A stretch of 37,315 nt of DNA from Jiella soli (GTDB lineage Bacteria > Pseudomonadota > Alphaproteobacteria > Rhizobiales > Rhizobiaceae). The notes under the pieces were generated by a model that saw nothing but the letters and a program-made list of their open reading frames with translations, did not search any database and was not told where the DNA came from. Positions 1 through 8,024 of the stretch are shown here, piece by piece. Position numbers and translations under genes: made by a program. Position 1 is the stretch's first letter. Each line of letters opens with the position of its first letter. The stretch spans positions 1 through 37,315 of the forward strand of contig NZ_JAJAVB010000040.1 of assembly GCF_020615385.1 (NCBI RefSeq), given 5' to 3'.

Positions 1-194
1 AGCTTGAATCATCCCTCAACCCAATCCGCTACCCGTTTATGAGTTCGTGACCTAGTCTAAAAGCGGACCCTTCGGAAGACCAGGGAGCCAATCTTGCTCC
101 ACACTGAGATCGTCAGTTCCTCTCTATCGTGAAGTGAACCCGCGGGCTCGGCTCGTCCACCGGTTAGGCAGGACGCTGTCGGCGCAGACGCCGC

Positions 195-875
195 TCAGCG
201 CGAATTGTCCGGGAGGCTGCGGGAGAGCCAATTGGTGTAGTCACGCCGGGAGTTTGCGATGTGCTGCGCCAATCCGCTGCAGAACCCATCGGCTTCCTCG
301 GCTTGGAGAAGGGCGAGTAGTTTCTCGTGAAAGGCCAGAGAGCGGCGCACTACGTCGAGATCCTCGAGCCCACGATTGCGCAGTGCATCGACCTTCGCGG
401 TGAGCGGCGCGTAGGCTTCGACGATCAGGCTGTTGCCGGACGCGGCGATGATGGTGTTGTGAAACCTGGAATCGAGTTTGCGATACCCCGCATGGTCCTG
501 CCGCCCGAGGGCTTCGTGCATCTGACGGACGATTTTGGCCATGTCCGCTGTGGCCTCAGCGCGGTTCCGCTCGAACATCCGCCGAGCGGCTCCCAGCTCC
601 AGCATGGCACGGTAATCGAAGATCTCGCGAAGTTCGGTCTCGTCCGGCAGGAAGACCACCGTCCCGCTCTTTGGCCCGATCCGGACAAGCCCCTCCCTCC
701 GGAGCTCCTGCAGCGCCTCCCGGACAGGCGTCTTGCTGACCCCTAACCATTCCGAGATGCGAAGCTCCGATAGGTGCTCGCCGAGTTGAATGGTGCCGTC
801 GATAATCGCCCCCCGGATGCCGTCGAGAGCCAATTCGAATAGGGATTGCGGCCTTTCAAGCGGCTTGATCGCCAT
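195..875 (-). CDS. GntR-family (FCD subfamily) transcriptional regulator
   Basis: This is a DNA-binding regulator of sugar-acid catabolism. A winged helix-turn-helix fills about residues 10-75, with LRISEWLGVSKTPVREALQ as recognition region. An all-helical FCD ligand domain follows; the spaced DSRFH and LAFHEKLL segments carry the histidines that usually bind a metal. The frame is open upstream to 989, but I chose the ATG at 875 because GAGAGGAGAAGGGA sits just before it and the protein then begins directly ahead of the HTH, giving 226 residues, normal for the family. It is divergent from the ABC/dehydratase operon starting at 1028, so it most likely controls that operon and itself. The ligand cannot be read from sequence; an aldonate or 2-keto-3-deoxy intermediate is an inference. 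Confidence 0.9.
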   Translation of the reverse strand: MAIKPLERPQSLFELALDGIRGAIIDGTIQLGEHLSELRISEWLGVSKTPVREALQELRREGLVRIGPKSGTVVFLPDETELREIFDYRAMLELGAARRMFERNRAEATADMAKIVRQMHEALGRQDHAGYRKLDSRFHNTIIAASGNSLIVEAYAPLTAKVDALRNRGLEDLDVVRRSLAFHEKLLALLQAEEADGFCSGLAQHIANSRRDYTNWLSRSLPDNSR

Positions 876-944
876 TCCCTTCTCCTCTCGCGGGTTTGTC
901 CGGTTATCGGACCTTTCAGAAGCCTCCGATCGCATCCGGTCAAA

Positions 945-973
945 TTGACAGTTGATATCTGATATGCCAGTTT
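945..973. promoter_or_regulatory. Divergent control region with candidate GntR operator
   Basis: The 152-bp gap between the GntR gene and the binding-protein gene holds a consensus-like TTGACA at 945-950. Next to it is a perfect inverted repeat ATATC-t-GATAT at 955-965. FCD-type GntR proteins bind short AT-rich palindromes between divergent genes, so this is the natural operator. No -10 box with good spacing is evident. The rest of the gap shows only the Shine-Dalgarno sequences of the two flanking genes. Confidence 0.4.
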
Positions 974-1027
974 TCGACACACATCGCAATGCGCCGGGAG
1001 GACGGCGTTGAGGATTGGGAGGAAATC

Positions 1028-2296
1028 ATGAAACTGTCGTCTCGGACGGCCGGTCACCTATTAGGCGCGCTTCTGGCCGCAACGGCAGCTGCAGGTCCCG
1101 CCGCCGCGCAGGAGGTCACGCTGACTTTCGCCAACTGGGCGTCGGCAGAAGGGACCACACGCGACGGCATAGAGAAAGTGATCGCCGCCTTCGAAGAGGC
1201 GAACCCGGACATCAACATCGAAAGTGAGTCCATCGCTTTCTCGGAGATCGAGCGTCAGCTCGTCCTGCGCCTGCGTTCAGGCAACCCGCCGGACGTGGCC
1301 CAGGTCGCGGGCAACACGACCTTCGTTCTCGCCGCCGCCGGAGCGCTCGCGCCGCTGAACGAATATGCGGGCAAGGACGTCCTGTCCCAGCTCAAGAAGG
1401 GCTCCTACGAGTCCTACATGGTCGACGGGAACCTCATTGCCTTCCCGTGGAATCAGGCCACCGCCGGTTTCTGGTACAACAAGAAGATCATGGCGGACGC
1501 CGGTCTCGACCCGGAAAATCCGCCGAGGACGATCGAAGAGCTCGACAAGGATCTGGCGGCCATCAAAGAGAAGGAGCCCAACGTCATTCCGCTGGGTCTC
1601 GACACGACTAACCGGGCCTTCTCGCTCCAATCGAACTGGCCGTGGATGCGGACCTTCGGGGCTCTCCCTGCCGGTCCCGACGCCACGGGCGCCGAAACCA
1701 AGGAGATGGCCGACTACCTCGACTGGATGCGGATGCTTTCGAAGAACGGCTATATCGACCCCGGCCGCAAGATCGGCGAGTTCCGTCCAATGATCGCCAA
1801 CGGCCAGGTCGCCTTCCTGTGGGACCAGGTGCTCGTGCAGGGCGTCATCCAATCGACCAACGGAATGAGCGACGAGGAGTTCAACAACACCTACGGCGTC
1901 ACGACCATGCCAGCCGGACCCAGCGGCAAGCCTTACGCCATGGAGGGCGGTCATCAGCTGGTGATCTTCAAGGACAGCGAGCACAAGGACGCCGCCTGGA
2001 AGTTCATCAAGTTCCTCGCCCTCAACGAGGACGCGGTGAAGACCTACACCATCGGTGCCAACAAGTCGCTGCCCCCGGCCGCCACTTTCCAGGACCCGGA
2101 CGTCAAGGCCATGCTCGATACGCCGGTGATCGAAGCCTATTCGAACGAGATCATTCCGACTATCGTCTCGCAGCCCTACGGGCCGGACTTCTCCAAGGCA
2201 GCGACGGCGATCATGGCGGGTGTCCAGGAAGCGGTGACGAGCGAGCGGCCGATCGACCAGATCACCGCAGACATCCAGTCTCAGCTCGACCGCTGA
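1028..2296 (+). CDS. Sugar ABC transporter, family-1 solute-binding protein
   Basis: This is the periplasmic receptor of a MalE/UgpB-type carbohydrate importer. Residues 1-27 form a signal peptide with a positive start, a hydrophobic core and an AAA-QE cleavage region. The mature part carries the family-1 signatures LTFANWASAEG near the N terminus, GNPPDVAQV, FPWNQATAGFWYNKK and GGHQLVIFKDSEHKDAAWKF. Its 422 residues are normal for the family. I chose the ATG at 1028 over an in-frame start at 989 because GGGAGGAAATC precedes it and the signal peptide then starts at residue 1. It is first in the operon, 6 bp before the first permease. The ligand is unknown; the downstream enzymes suggest an aldose or aldonate. 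Confidence 0.93.
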   Translation: MKLSSRTAGHLLGALLAATAAAGPAAAQEVTLTFANWASAEGTTRDGIEKVIAAFEEANPDINIESESIAFSEIERQLVLRLRSGNPPDVAQVAGNTTFVLAAAGALAPLNEYAGKDVLSQLKKGSYESYMVDGNLIAFPWNQATAGFWYNKKIMADAGLDPENPPRTIEELDKDLAAIKEKEPNVIPLGLDTTNRAFSLQSNWPWMRTFGALPAGPDATGAETKEMADYLDWMRMLSKNGYIDPGRKIGEFRPMIANGQVAFLWDQVLVQGVIQSTNGMSDEEFNNTYGVTTMPAGPSGKPYAMEGGHQLVIFKDSEHKDAAWKFIKFLALNEDAVKTYTIGANKSLPPAATFQDPDVKAMLDTPVIEAYSNEIIPTIVSQPYGPDFSKAATAIMAGVQEAVTSERPIDQITADIQSQLDR

Positions 2297-2302
2297 TCCG
2301 CC

Positions 2303-3217
2303 ATGTCGCAGACCGAGGCAGGGCCGAGGACCTCCCGCCGCGCCGGCGGGCGGCTCCCCCTCATCGACGGGATGATGCTTCCGACGATCGCGATCCTCGC
2401 GCTGATCGTCGGTTATCCCGTCGTCTCGACCTTCGTGCTGTCGACGCGGGACTACAACCTGCTGGATCTCAGTCCGCCGAGCTTCATCGGGCTTGAAAAC
2501 TTCGGGTCCATCTGGTCCGACCGGGTGTTCTGGGAGGCCCTCACCAACACTCTCTGGTACACCTTCGGCACGGTCGTGGTCTCGGTCCTGATCGGCGGCG
2601 GCATTGCCCTCTTGCTGGAAAATCTCCAGGGCCGGTTCGCGGGCTGGATCCGCGCCTTCGTGGTGGCGCCCTGGGCCGTGCCCTTCGTCGTCACGGCCTT
2701 CCTGTTCCGGCTGATGTACATGCAGAACGGCGGCGTGGTGAACGAGGTCCTGCTCGAAATCGGACTGATCGCCTCGCCGGTCGCCTGGCTTAACGATTCC
2801 GATCTCGCGCTGCCGTCGATCATCGTCGCCAACATCTGGGGCACCGCCCCGTTCTTCTTTCTCCTGGTGGCCTCGGCTCTCGTGGCGATCCCCGATTCTG
2901 TCCTCGAAAGCGCGCGGGTCGACCGGGCCGGCCTCTGGTCGACATTCTGGCACATCAAGCTGCCCTTCCTGCGCAATCCGCTGGTGATCGGCAGCCTCTT
3001 GATGATCATCATGAATTTCAACGACTTCGCCAAGGTCTGGGTGATGACCCAAGGGGGTCCGGGATACGCTTCGACGACGCTCGTCGTCTATGTCTACCGC
3101 ATGGCCTTCGAGAACTTCGAACTGGGCTACGCCTCGGCTCTTGGCGTCATCTGGCTGTTGCTGCTGCTCGTCGTCGCGGCCGGCTACATCCGGCTCCTGT
3201 GGGGAAAGAATCCATGA
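2303..3217 (+). CDS. Sugar ABC transporter permease, MalF/UgpA type
   Basis: This is one of two inner-membrane subunits of the importer. The 304-residue protein has a cytoplasmic N terminus of about 25 residues and six predicted hydrophobic segments, starting with MMLPTIAILALIVGYPVVST. Near the C terminus is the EAA coupling loop, seen as ESARVDRAGLWSTFWHIKLP, which docks on the ATPase. The ATG at 2303 lies 6 bp after the binding-protein stop. The gene overlaps the next permease by four bases (ATGA), which points to translational coupling. The MalF/UgpA assignment rests on size, topology and gene order; the transported sugar is not visible. Confidence 0.92.
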   Translation: MSQTEAGPRTSRRAGGRLPLIDGMMLPTIAILALIVGYPVVSTFVLSTRDYNLLDLSPPSFIGLENFGSIWSDRVFWEALTNTLWYTFGTVVVSVLIGGGIALLLENLQGRFAGWIRAFVVAPWAVPFVVTAFLFRLMYMQNGGVVNEVLLEIGLIASPVAWLNDSDLALPSIIVANIWGTAPFFFLLVASALVAIPDSVLESARVDRAGLWSTFWHIKLPFLRNPLVIGSLLMIIMNFNDFAKVWVMTQGGPGYASTTLVVYVYRMAFENFELGYASALGVIWLLLLLVVAAGYIRLLWGKNP

Positions 3218-4104
3218 CCGCCACCGCTGTGACGCATGGCGCCAGCGCCGCGCACGGCTTCGTGCGCCAGCGCCGCCGGATCGGTCGGATCGTGCAGTAT
3301 CTGTGCATCGCGATCGGCCTGGTCTGGACGCTGGTGCCGATCTACTGGATGCTATCGACCTCGCTCAAGAACGAGCTCGAAGCCTCGCTTCTCCACCCGA
3401 CGCTGATCCCGCGAGACCCGACGCTGCAGAACTACGTCGGTCTCGCCGGCGGGTCCCTGCCCTTCCTGCGGTTCTTCGTGAACTCGGTCGGAAGCTGTCT
3501 GCTCGCGGCAGTGGTCGCCGTCGTCATCGCCATCCCGGCCGCCTATGCGCTCTCGCGCCGGCGCTTCCGGCTGGCCCGCGAAGCCGGCACCATGGTCCTG
3601 GTGGTGCGGATGTTCCCGATGGTGGTGCTCCTGGCGCCCCTCTACCTGATGCTTTTGAACACCGGCACGCTCGACACGCTGTTCGGCCTCGTCGTCGGCT
3701 ACACCACCTTCGGGCTGCCCTTCGCGGTCTGGATGATCAAGGGCTTCATCGACGCCGTCCCGATCGAGATCGAGGAGGCCGCCCGGGTCGACGGCTATCC
3801 GCGCTGGCAGGTGCTCCTGCGGATCGTCGTGCCGCTGATCTATCCGGGCCTCATCACCACGGGGATCTTCGTCCTCATGGAGGCCTGGAACAACCTCATC
3901 TATCCCCTCACCTTCATCACGAGCCTTGAAAAGCAGACCCTTCCGGCGGCGCTGGTGCTGACCTTCACCGGTCAGTTCAAGACCGATTGGGGGGGCATGA
4001 TGGCCGCCTCGACGATTACCACCCTGCCGCTGATGATCGCCTTCTTCGCCGTGCAGCGCTCGATGGTGCGCGGGCTCACGGCAGGATCCGTCACGGGAAC
4101 ATGA
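3214..4104 (+). CDS. Sugar ABC transporter permease, MalG/UgpE type
   Basis: This is the second inner-membrane subunit of the importer. It has six hydrophobic segments, the first around YLCIAIGLVWTLVPIYWML, and a good EAA loop (EEAARVDGYPRWQVLLRIVVP). A GTVxxD-like periplasmic region and a C-terminal MIAFFAVQRSMVRGLTAGSV tail are typical of MalG/UgpE. I chose the ATG at 3214, which overlaps the upstream stop as ATGA and follows GGGGAAAG. An in-frame start at 3199 is possible and would add five residues. Length 296 is standard. The stop overlaps the SDR start by four bases. Confidence 0.92.
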   Translation: MTATAVTHGASAAHGFVRQRRRIGRIVQYLCIAIGLVWTLVPIYWMLSTSLKNELEASLLHPTLIPRDPTLQNYVGLAGGSLPFLRFFVNSVGSCLLAAVVAVVIAIPAAYALSRRRFRLAREAGTMVLVVRMFPMVVLLAPLYLMLLNTGTLDTLFGLVVGYTTFGLPFAVWMIKGFIDAVPIEIEEAARVDGYPRWQVLLRIVVPLIYPGLITTGIFVLMEAWNNLIYPLTFITSLEKQTLPAALVLTFTGQFKTDWGGMMAASTITTLPLMIAFFAVQRSMVRGLTAGSVTGT

Positions 4105-4931
4105 GCCGAGCCATGACCACCACACGCATCGCGCTCGTCACGGGAGCCGCGGGCGGCATCGGCCATGCTCTCGTGCGCCGACTGGCGCGCGAGGGGTGCC
4201 ACGTCGCCGCCACCGACCGCCCCGGCGAAGCGCTCGACGCCCTTGCAGCCGAATTCGCGGCAGAGGATCTCGACGCCTCCGTCCATCACGCCGACCTCGC
4301 GGACCCGGCAGCGCCGACCGCCCTGACCGAAACGGTGCTCGCCGCCTTCGGCCGCATCGACGTCCTCGTCAACAACGCCGCCTTCCACGGCGAAAGACGG
4401 TCGGTTCTCGACGCTCCGCGGTCGGAGTGGGAGGAGATCTTCGCCGTCAACGTCCTTGCCGCGGCCGACTTGGCCCGGCTCGCCGCACGCGACATGGCCC
4501 GCCGCGGCGAGGGTGCGATCGTCAACATCTCATCCGTCCAGCTCCGCCTGCCGGTGCCGAGCTATGCCGCCTATGTCGCCTCCAAGGGCGCCGTCGAGGG
4601 GATGACCCGGGCACTCGCCGTCGAACTCGGCAATTTCGGCATCCGGGTGAACTGCGTGGCACCCGGCGTCATCGGCACCGAGAACTACCGCAGGAATCTC
4701 GAAACCCTTACAGGGAACGGGCATGAGGCGCCGCGCATGGCCTCGCTCCTCGGCCGCGCCGGCCTGCCCGAGGAGGTAGCCGAGGCCGTCGCTTTCCTCG
4801 CGAGCCCCCGCGCCTCCTTCGTCACCGGCACGGTGCTCGACGTCGAAGGCGGGCGGGCGATCAGCCGCCGCACCGACCCTTTCCAGAACAACGAAACCAA
4901 TGCAAAGCCTGAGGGACGGTCGGATGGCTAG
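4101..4931 (+). CDS. SDR-family NAD(P)-dependent dehydrogenase
   Basis: This is a classical short-chain dehydrogenase/reductase. The nucleotide-binding TGAAGGIG motif is at residues 14-21, the structural VLVNNAAF follows, and the catalytic Ser (NISS), Tyr158 and Lys162 (YVASK) are present. The C-terminal region has the SDR pattern VNCVAPGVIGTE and GRAGLPEEVAEAVAFLAS. In an operon with a sugar importer, a lactonase, an aldonate dehydratase and an aldolase, the likeliest job is oxidation of an imported aldose to its lactone; this is inferred from context. The ATG at 4101 overlaps the permease stop (ATGA). An earlier in-frame start at 3987 lies inside the permease gene and was rejected. The 276-residue length is a little long through a C-terminal tail after the GG motif. 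Confidence 0.9.
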   Translation: MSRAMTTTRIALVTGAAGGIGHALVRRLAREGCHVAATDRPGEALDALAAEFAAEDLDASVHHADLADPAAPTALTETVLAAFGRIDVLVNNAAFHGERRSVLDAPRSEWEEIFAVNVLAAADLARLAARDMARRGEGAIVNISSVQLRLPVPSYAAYVASKGAVEGMTRALAVELGNFGIRVNCVAPGVIGTENYRRNLETLTGNGHEAPRMASLLGRAGLPEEVAEAVAFLASPRASFVTGTVLDVEGGRAISRRTDPFQNNETNAKPEGRSDG

Positions 4932-6012
4932 AATCCATATCAGCCACGTCGAGAAGGACTACGGCGCCCTGACGGTGCTGCACGACTGCAACCTCGATAT
5001 TCACGACAACGAATTCTTGGTTCTCGTCGGCCCCTCGGGCTCCGGCAAGACAACCCTCCTTCGCCTGATCGCCGGTCTCGAGACAATCTCGCGGGGGGAT
5101 CTGTATTTCGACGATCAGCTGGTGAACGACCTCGACGTCAGCGACCGCGACATCGCCATGGTGTTCCAGAACTACGGTCTCTACCCGCACATGTCGGTCT
5201 ACGACAACATGGCCTTCGGCCTGCGCCGCCGGGGGCTGGAAAAATCCGTCATCGACGAGAAGGTGCGCTCGACCGCCGATCTTCTGAATCTCGGCGACTA
5301 CCTAAAGCGCCGGCCCAAGCAGCTTTCGGGCGGGCAGCGCCAGCGCGTGGCGCTCGGCCGGGCGATCGTCCGCGACCCGGAAGTGTTCCTGCTCGACGAG
5401 CCGCTCTCGAACCTCGACGCGCAGTTGCGGGTGCAGATGCGCTCGGAGATCTTGAGGGTCCATCGCCGCGTCGACGCCACCGCCGTCTATGTCACCCACG
5501 ACCAGGTCGAGGCGATGACCATGGGCGACCGCATCGTCGTCATGCATGAGGGCCGGATCCAGCAGGTCGGGACGCCGGAAGAACTCTACGACCGTCCCGT
5601 CAACCGCTTCGTCGCGGAGTTCATCGGCACCCCGGCCATGGGCATCCTCAAAGGCGAGGTGGAGCGCGAGAGCCAGTCGGTGCGCGTGCGCACCCCCGCC
5701 GGCACCTTACCGCTCTCGCCCGAACAGGCGCGGCTGATCGGCGTGCGCGACCGCGTGATTCTCGGCATTCGGCCCGAACATCTGCATGCAGACGAGACGG
5801 GCGAGGATGCCCGGCTCTCCGGCGCCGTAGACGTCGCCGAGATGCTGGGCGCCGAACAGGTGGTCCATTTCTTCGCGGCCGACGAGTCCCGTCTTTCGGC
5901 CCGTCTGCCGCGCGGCGGTCATTACCGGACCGGCGAGGCGGCAAGCTTTTCCGTCGACACCTCCGCCCTGCACTTCTTCGACGCCGCGACCGAGCGGAGG
6001 ATCCACGCGTGA
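4924..6012 (+). CDS. Sugar ABC transporter ATPase, MalK/UgpC type
   Basis: This is the ATP-hydrolysing subunit of the importer at 1028-4104. Walker A GPSGSGKT is at residues 36-43. Q-loop MVFQNYGLYPHMSV, signature LSGGQRQR, Walker B VFLLDEP, D-loop SNLD and H-loop YVTHDQ follow in order. From about residue 235 there is the MalK-type C-terminal OB fold (TOBE), with LGIRPEHLH as a marker. Length 362 is normal. The ATG at 4924 overlaps the SDR stop by eight bases. The C-terminal part could receive a regulatory input as in MalK, but no specific partner is visible. Confidence 0.94.
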   Translation: MARIHISHVEKDYGALTVLHDCNLDIHDNEFLVLVGPSGSGKTTLLRLIAGLETISRGDLYFDDQLVNDLDVSDRDIAMVFQNYGLYPHMSVYDNMAFGLRRRGLEKSVIDEKVRSTADLLNLGDYLKRRPKQLSGGQRQRVALGRAIVRDPEVFLLDEPLSNLDAQLRVQMRSEILRVHRRVDATAVYVTHDQVEAMTMGDRIVVMHEGRIQQVGTPEELYDRPVNRFVAEFIGTPAMGILKGEVERESQSVRVRTPAGTLPLSPEQARLIGVRDRVILGIRPEHLHADETGEDARLSGAVDVAEMLGAEQVVHFFAADESRLSARLPRGGHYRTGEAASFSVDTSALHFFDAATERRIHA

Positions 6013-7178
6013 GCCCTCTGATCATCGAGATCCGCTGCCATACGGTCCCGCCGCGCTGGATCTTCGTCAGCGTGACCACCGACGACGGGCTCACCGGCTG
6101 GGGCGAGGCGATCGTTCCCAAGCGCAAGTCCGCCGTTCTCGGCGCGGTGGCGGATCTCACCCGCGGCCTCGTCGGCAAGGAGGCCGGCCGGATCGAGGAC
6201 CATGCCCAGGCCATGCGCAAAGGCGGCTTTTTCCGCCGCGGGCCGATCATCGGCACTGCCGCCGCGTCGATCGAGACGGCGCTGTGGGATCTCAAGGGCA
6301 AGCGCGCGGGGATGGCCGTCCACGACATGCTGGGCGGCCCCGTGCGCGAGACGCTGCGCTCCTACTGCTGGATCGGCGGCGACAAGCCCGGTGATGTTGT
6401 AGCTCATGCGAGGGAGCGCATCCAGGCCGGCTTTGACGCGGTGAAGATGAACGCCACGGCCTCCGTCCCGACTCTCGGAGCGGCAACGGCCATCGACGAA
6501 CTAGTCGAACGCATGGGCAGCCTGCGGGATGCGTACGGCATGTCGATCGACATCGCCCTCGATCTCCACGGCCGCGTGCCGCGCACGGTGCTGAAGCAGC
6601 TCATCCGGGAGATTGAGCCTTTCCGCCCCATGTGGATCGAGGAGGCGACGCTGCCCGAGGCCGAAGACAGCGCCGCCATGCTCGCCCGGCTCTGTCCGCA
6701 TATCCCCATCGCCACCGGCGAGCGGCTGCTGGACCGTTGGGACTTCAAGCGCCTGATGACGCAGGGCGGCGTCGACATCGTCCAGCCCGACGTCTCCATC
6801 ACGGGGCTGTTCGAGCTCGAAAAGATCGCACGCATGGCCGAAGCCTTCGACGTAGCCGTCGCGCCCCATTGCCCCAACGGGCCTGTCTCCCTAGCCGCCT
6901 CCCTCCAGGTGGGTTTCTGCTGCGCCAATGTTTCGATCCAGGAGCAGAGCCTCGGCCTTCACTACAACAAGGGCTACGCCAACCTGCCGGCGGCGGACCT
7001 TCTCGACTACCTCGCCGACACCGCCCCGCTCGGCACCGAGTCCGGCCGCTTCGCCCGGCCGCAAGGCCCGGGCCTCGGGATCGAGATCGATGCCGAAAAG
7101 GTCGCTTCGGCCGAGACCGACTGGTCGCTGCCCGATGCCGGCTGGCGCCACGAGGACGGGACCTTCGCGGAATGGTGA
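6009..7178 (+). CDS. dgoD: D-galactonate dehydratase-type enolase superfamily enzyme
   Basis: This is an acid-sugar dehydratase that turns an aldonate into a 2-keto-3-deoxy aldonate. It matches E. coli DgoD, as I recall that sequence, along its whole length: VPPRWIFVSVTTDDGLTGWGE at the start, DLHGR, IEEATLPE, TGERL, QPDVS, APHCPNGP, EQSLGLHYNKGY and the terminal WRHEDGTFAEW. The Mg ligands would be Asp185, Glu211 and Glu238, with His187 and His287 as acid/base residues, all present. The start is GTG at 6009, overlapping the ATPase stop (GTGA) and 8 bases after GGAGG. Galactonate is the best substrate guess, but related enzymes accept other aldonates. Confidence 0.88.
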   Translation: MSPLIIEIRCHTVPPRWIFVSVTTDDGLTGWGEAIVPKRKSAVLGAVADLTRGLVGKEAGRIEDHAQAMRKGGFFRRGPIIGTAAASIETALWDLKGKRAGMAVHDMLGGPVRETLRSYCWIGGDKPGDVVAHARERIQAGFDAVKMNATASVPTLGAATAIDELVERMGSLRDAYGMSIDIALDLHGRVPRTVLKQLIREIEPFRPMWIEEATLPEAEDSAAMLARLCPHIPIATGERLLDRWDFKRLMTQGGVDIVQPDVSITGLFELEKIARMAEAFDVAVAPHCPNGPVSLAASLQVGFCCANVSIQEQSLGLHYNKGYANLPAADLLDYLADTAPLGTESGRFARPQGPGLGIEIDAEKVASAETDWSLPDAGWRHEDGTFAEW

Positions 7179-7223
7179 GCCTTGCAAGCCCGGTATCGAG
7201 GCCCCACGGAACGGTATAGGACG

Positions 7224-8024
7224 ATGAGCAAAGCTGAGACGGGCGACGAGGCCCTTTATAGCAACCCCTTCCGAGAAGCGCTGTCCGTCAAGCGCCCGCT
7301 CCGCGGCCTCTGGCTGATGCTGAACTCCGCCAACGCCGCAGAGGGTCTCGGCTGGTCCGGCTTCGACTGGCTCCTGATCGACGGGGAGCACTCGCCCGTC
7401 AGCCTGGGCGAGGCCATACATCACATGCGCGCAATCGAGACGACGCCGGCGGTACCCCTCGTCCGCGTGGCAGAGAACAATCCCGTGCTGCTCAAGCGCT
7501 ATCTCGACGCCGGCGCGCGCACGATCATGGTCCCCTATGTCCAGTCGCCGGATGCCGCCCGTGCCGCGGTCGCGGCTATCCAATATCCAGGTGCCGGTAT
7601 CCGAGGCTTTGCAGGCATGCACAGGGCGAGCCGATTCGGACATATGAAGGAGTACGTCCACCGCGCCTCGGAGGGGCTCTATCTCATCGTCCAGGTCGAG
7701 ACCGGAGAGGCAATGGACCGCCTTGACGAGATCGCCGACGTGCCGGGCGTCGACGCCGTCTTTTTCGGGCCCGGCGACTTGTCCGCAAGCCTCGGGCGCC
7801 TCGGCCGGATGGACGATCCGGAGGTGACGGAGATGATCATTGCCGCCCGCGAAAAGGTCGCGGCAACAGGCAAGGATGCAGGCGTGCTCGCCCCCTCGCC
7901 CGCCACTGCCCGGCGCTATCTCGACGCGGGCTTCGACTTCGTCTCAGTGGGCAGCGACTGTGGCCTCCTCTTCGGCGGCGCCCGGGCGCTGGCAGCGGAA
8001 TTCCCGCAGGAGGAGACCCGTTGA
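7224..8024 (+). CDS. HpcH/HpaI-family 2-keto-3-deoxy-acid aldolase
   Basis: This is a class II, metal-dependent pyruvate aldolase of the HpaI/RhmA/GarL family, which splits a 2-keto-3-deoxy sugar acid into pyruvate and an aldehyde. The IDGEHSP loop (His56), PLVRV (Arg81), VQVET (Glu159) and FFGPGDLSASLG (Asp185) match the catalytic base, pyruvate-binding arginine and two metal ligands of HpaI. Length is 266. I used the ATG at 7224, preceded by TATAGGACG; an in-frame codon at 7182 is possible but precedes no recognisable domain. It follows the DgoD-type gene, whose product is its expected substrate, so the two form consecutive steps. Confidence 0.9.
   Translation: MSKAETGDEALYSNPFREALSVKRPLRGLWLMLNSANAAEGLGWSGFDWLLIDGEHSPVSLGEAIHHMRAIETTPAVPLVRVAENNPVLLKRYLDAGARTIMVPYVQSPDAARAAVAAIQYPGAGIRGFAGMHRASRFGHMKEYVHRASEGLYLIVQVETGEAMDRLDEIADVPGVDAVFFGPGDLSASLGRLGRMDDPEVTEMIIAAREKVAATGKDAGVLAPSPATARRYLDAGFDFVSVGSDCGLLFGGARALAAEFPQEETR

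Noticed and set aside
1-194. Possible gene or terminator at the left edge
   Set aside because: The only open frame is a GTG-started, Arg-rich shadow of the GntR gene, and no clear hairpin with a T-run was found.
1277-3052. Long minus-strand open frame of 591 codons
   Set aside because: It runs antisense to the binding protein and first permease, is rich in His/Arg/Asp/Gly as GC-rich shadows are, and shows no domain.
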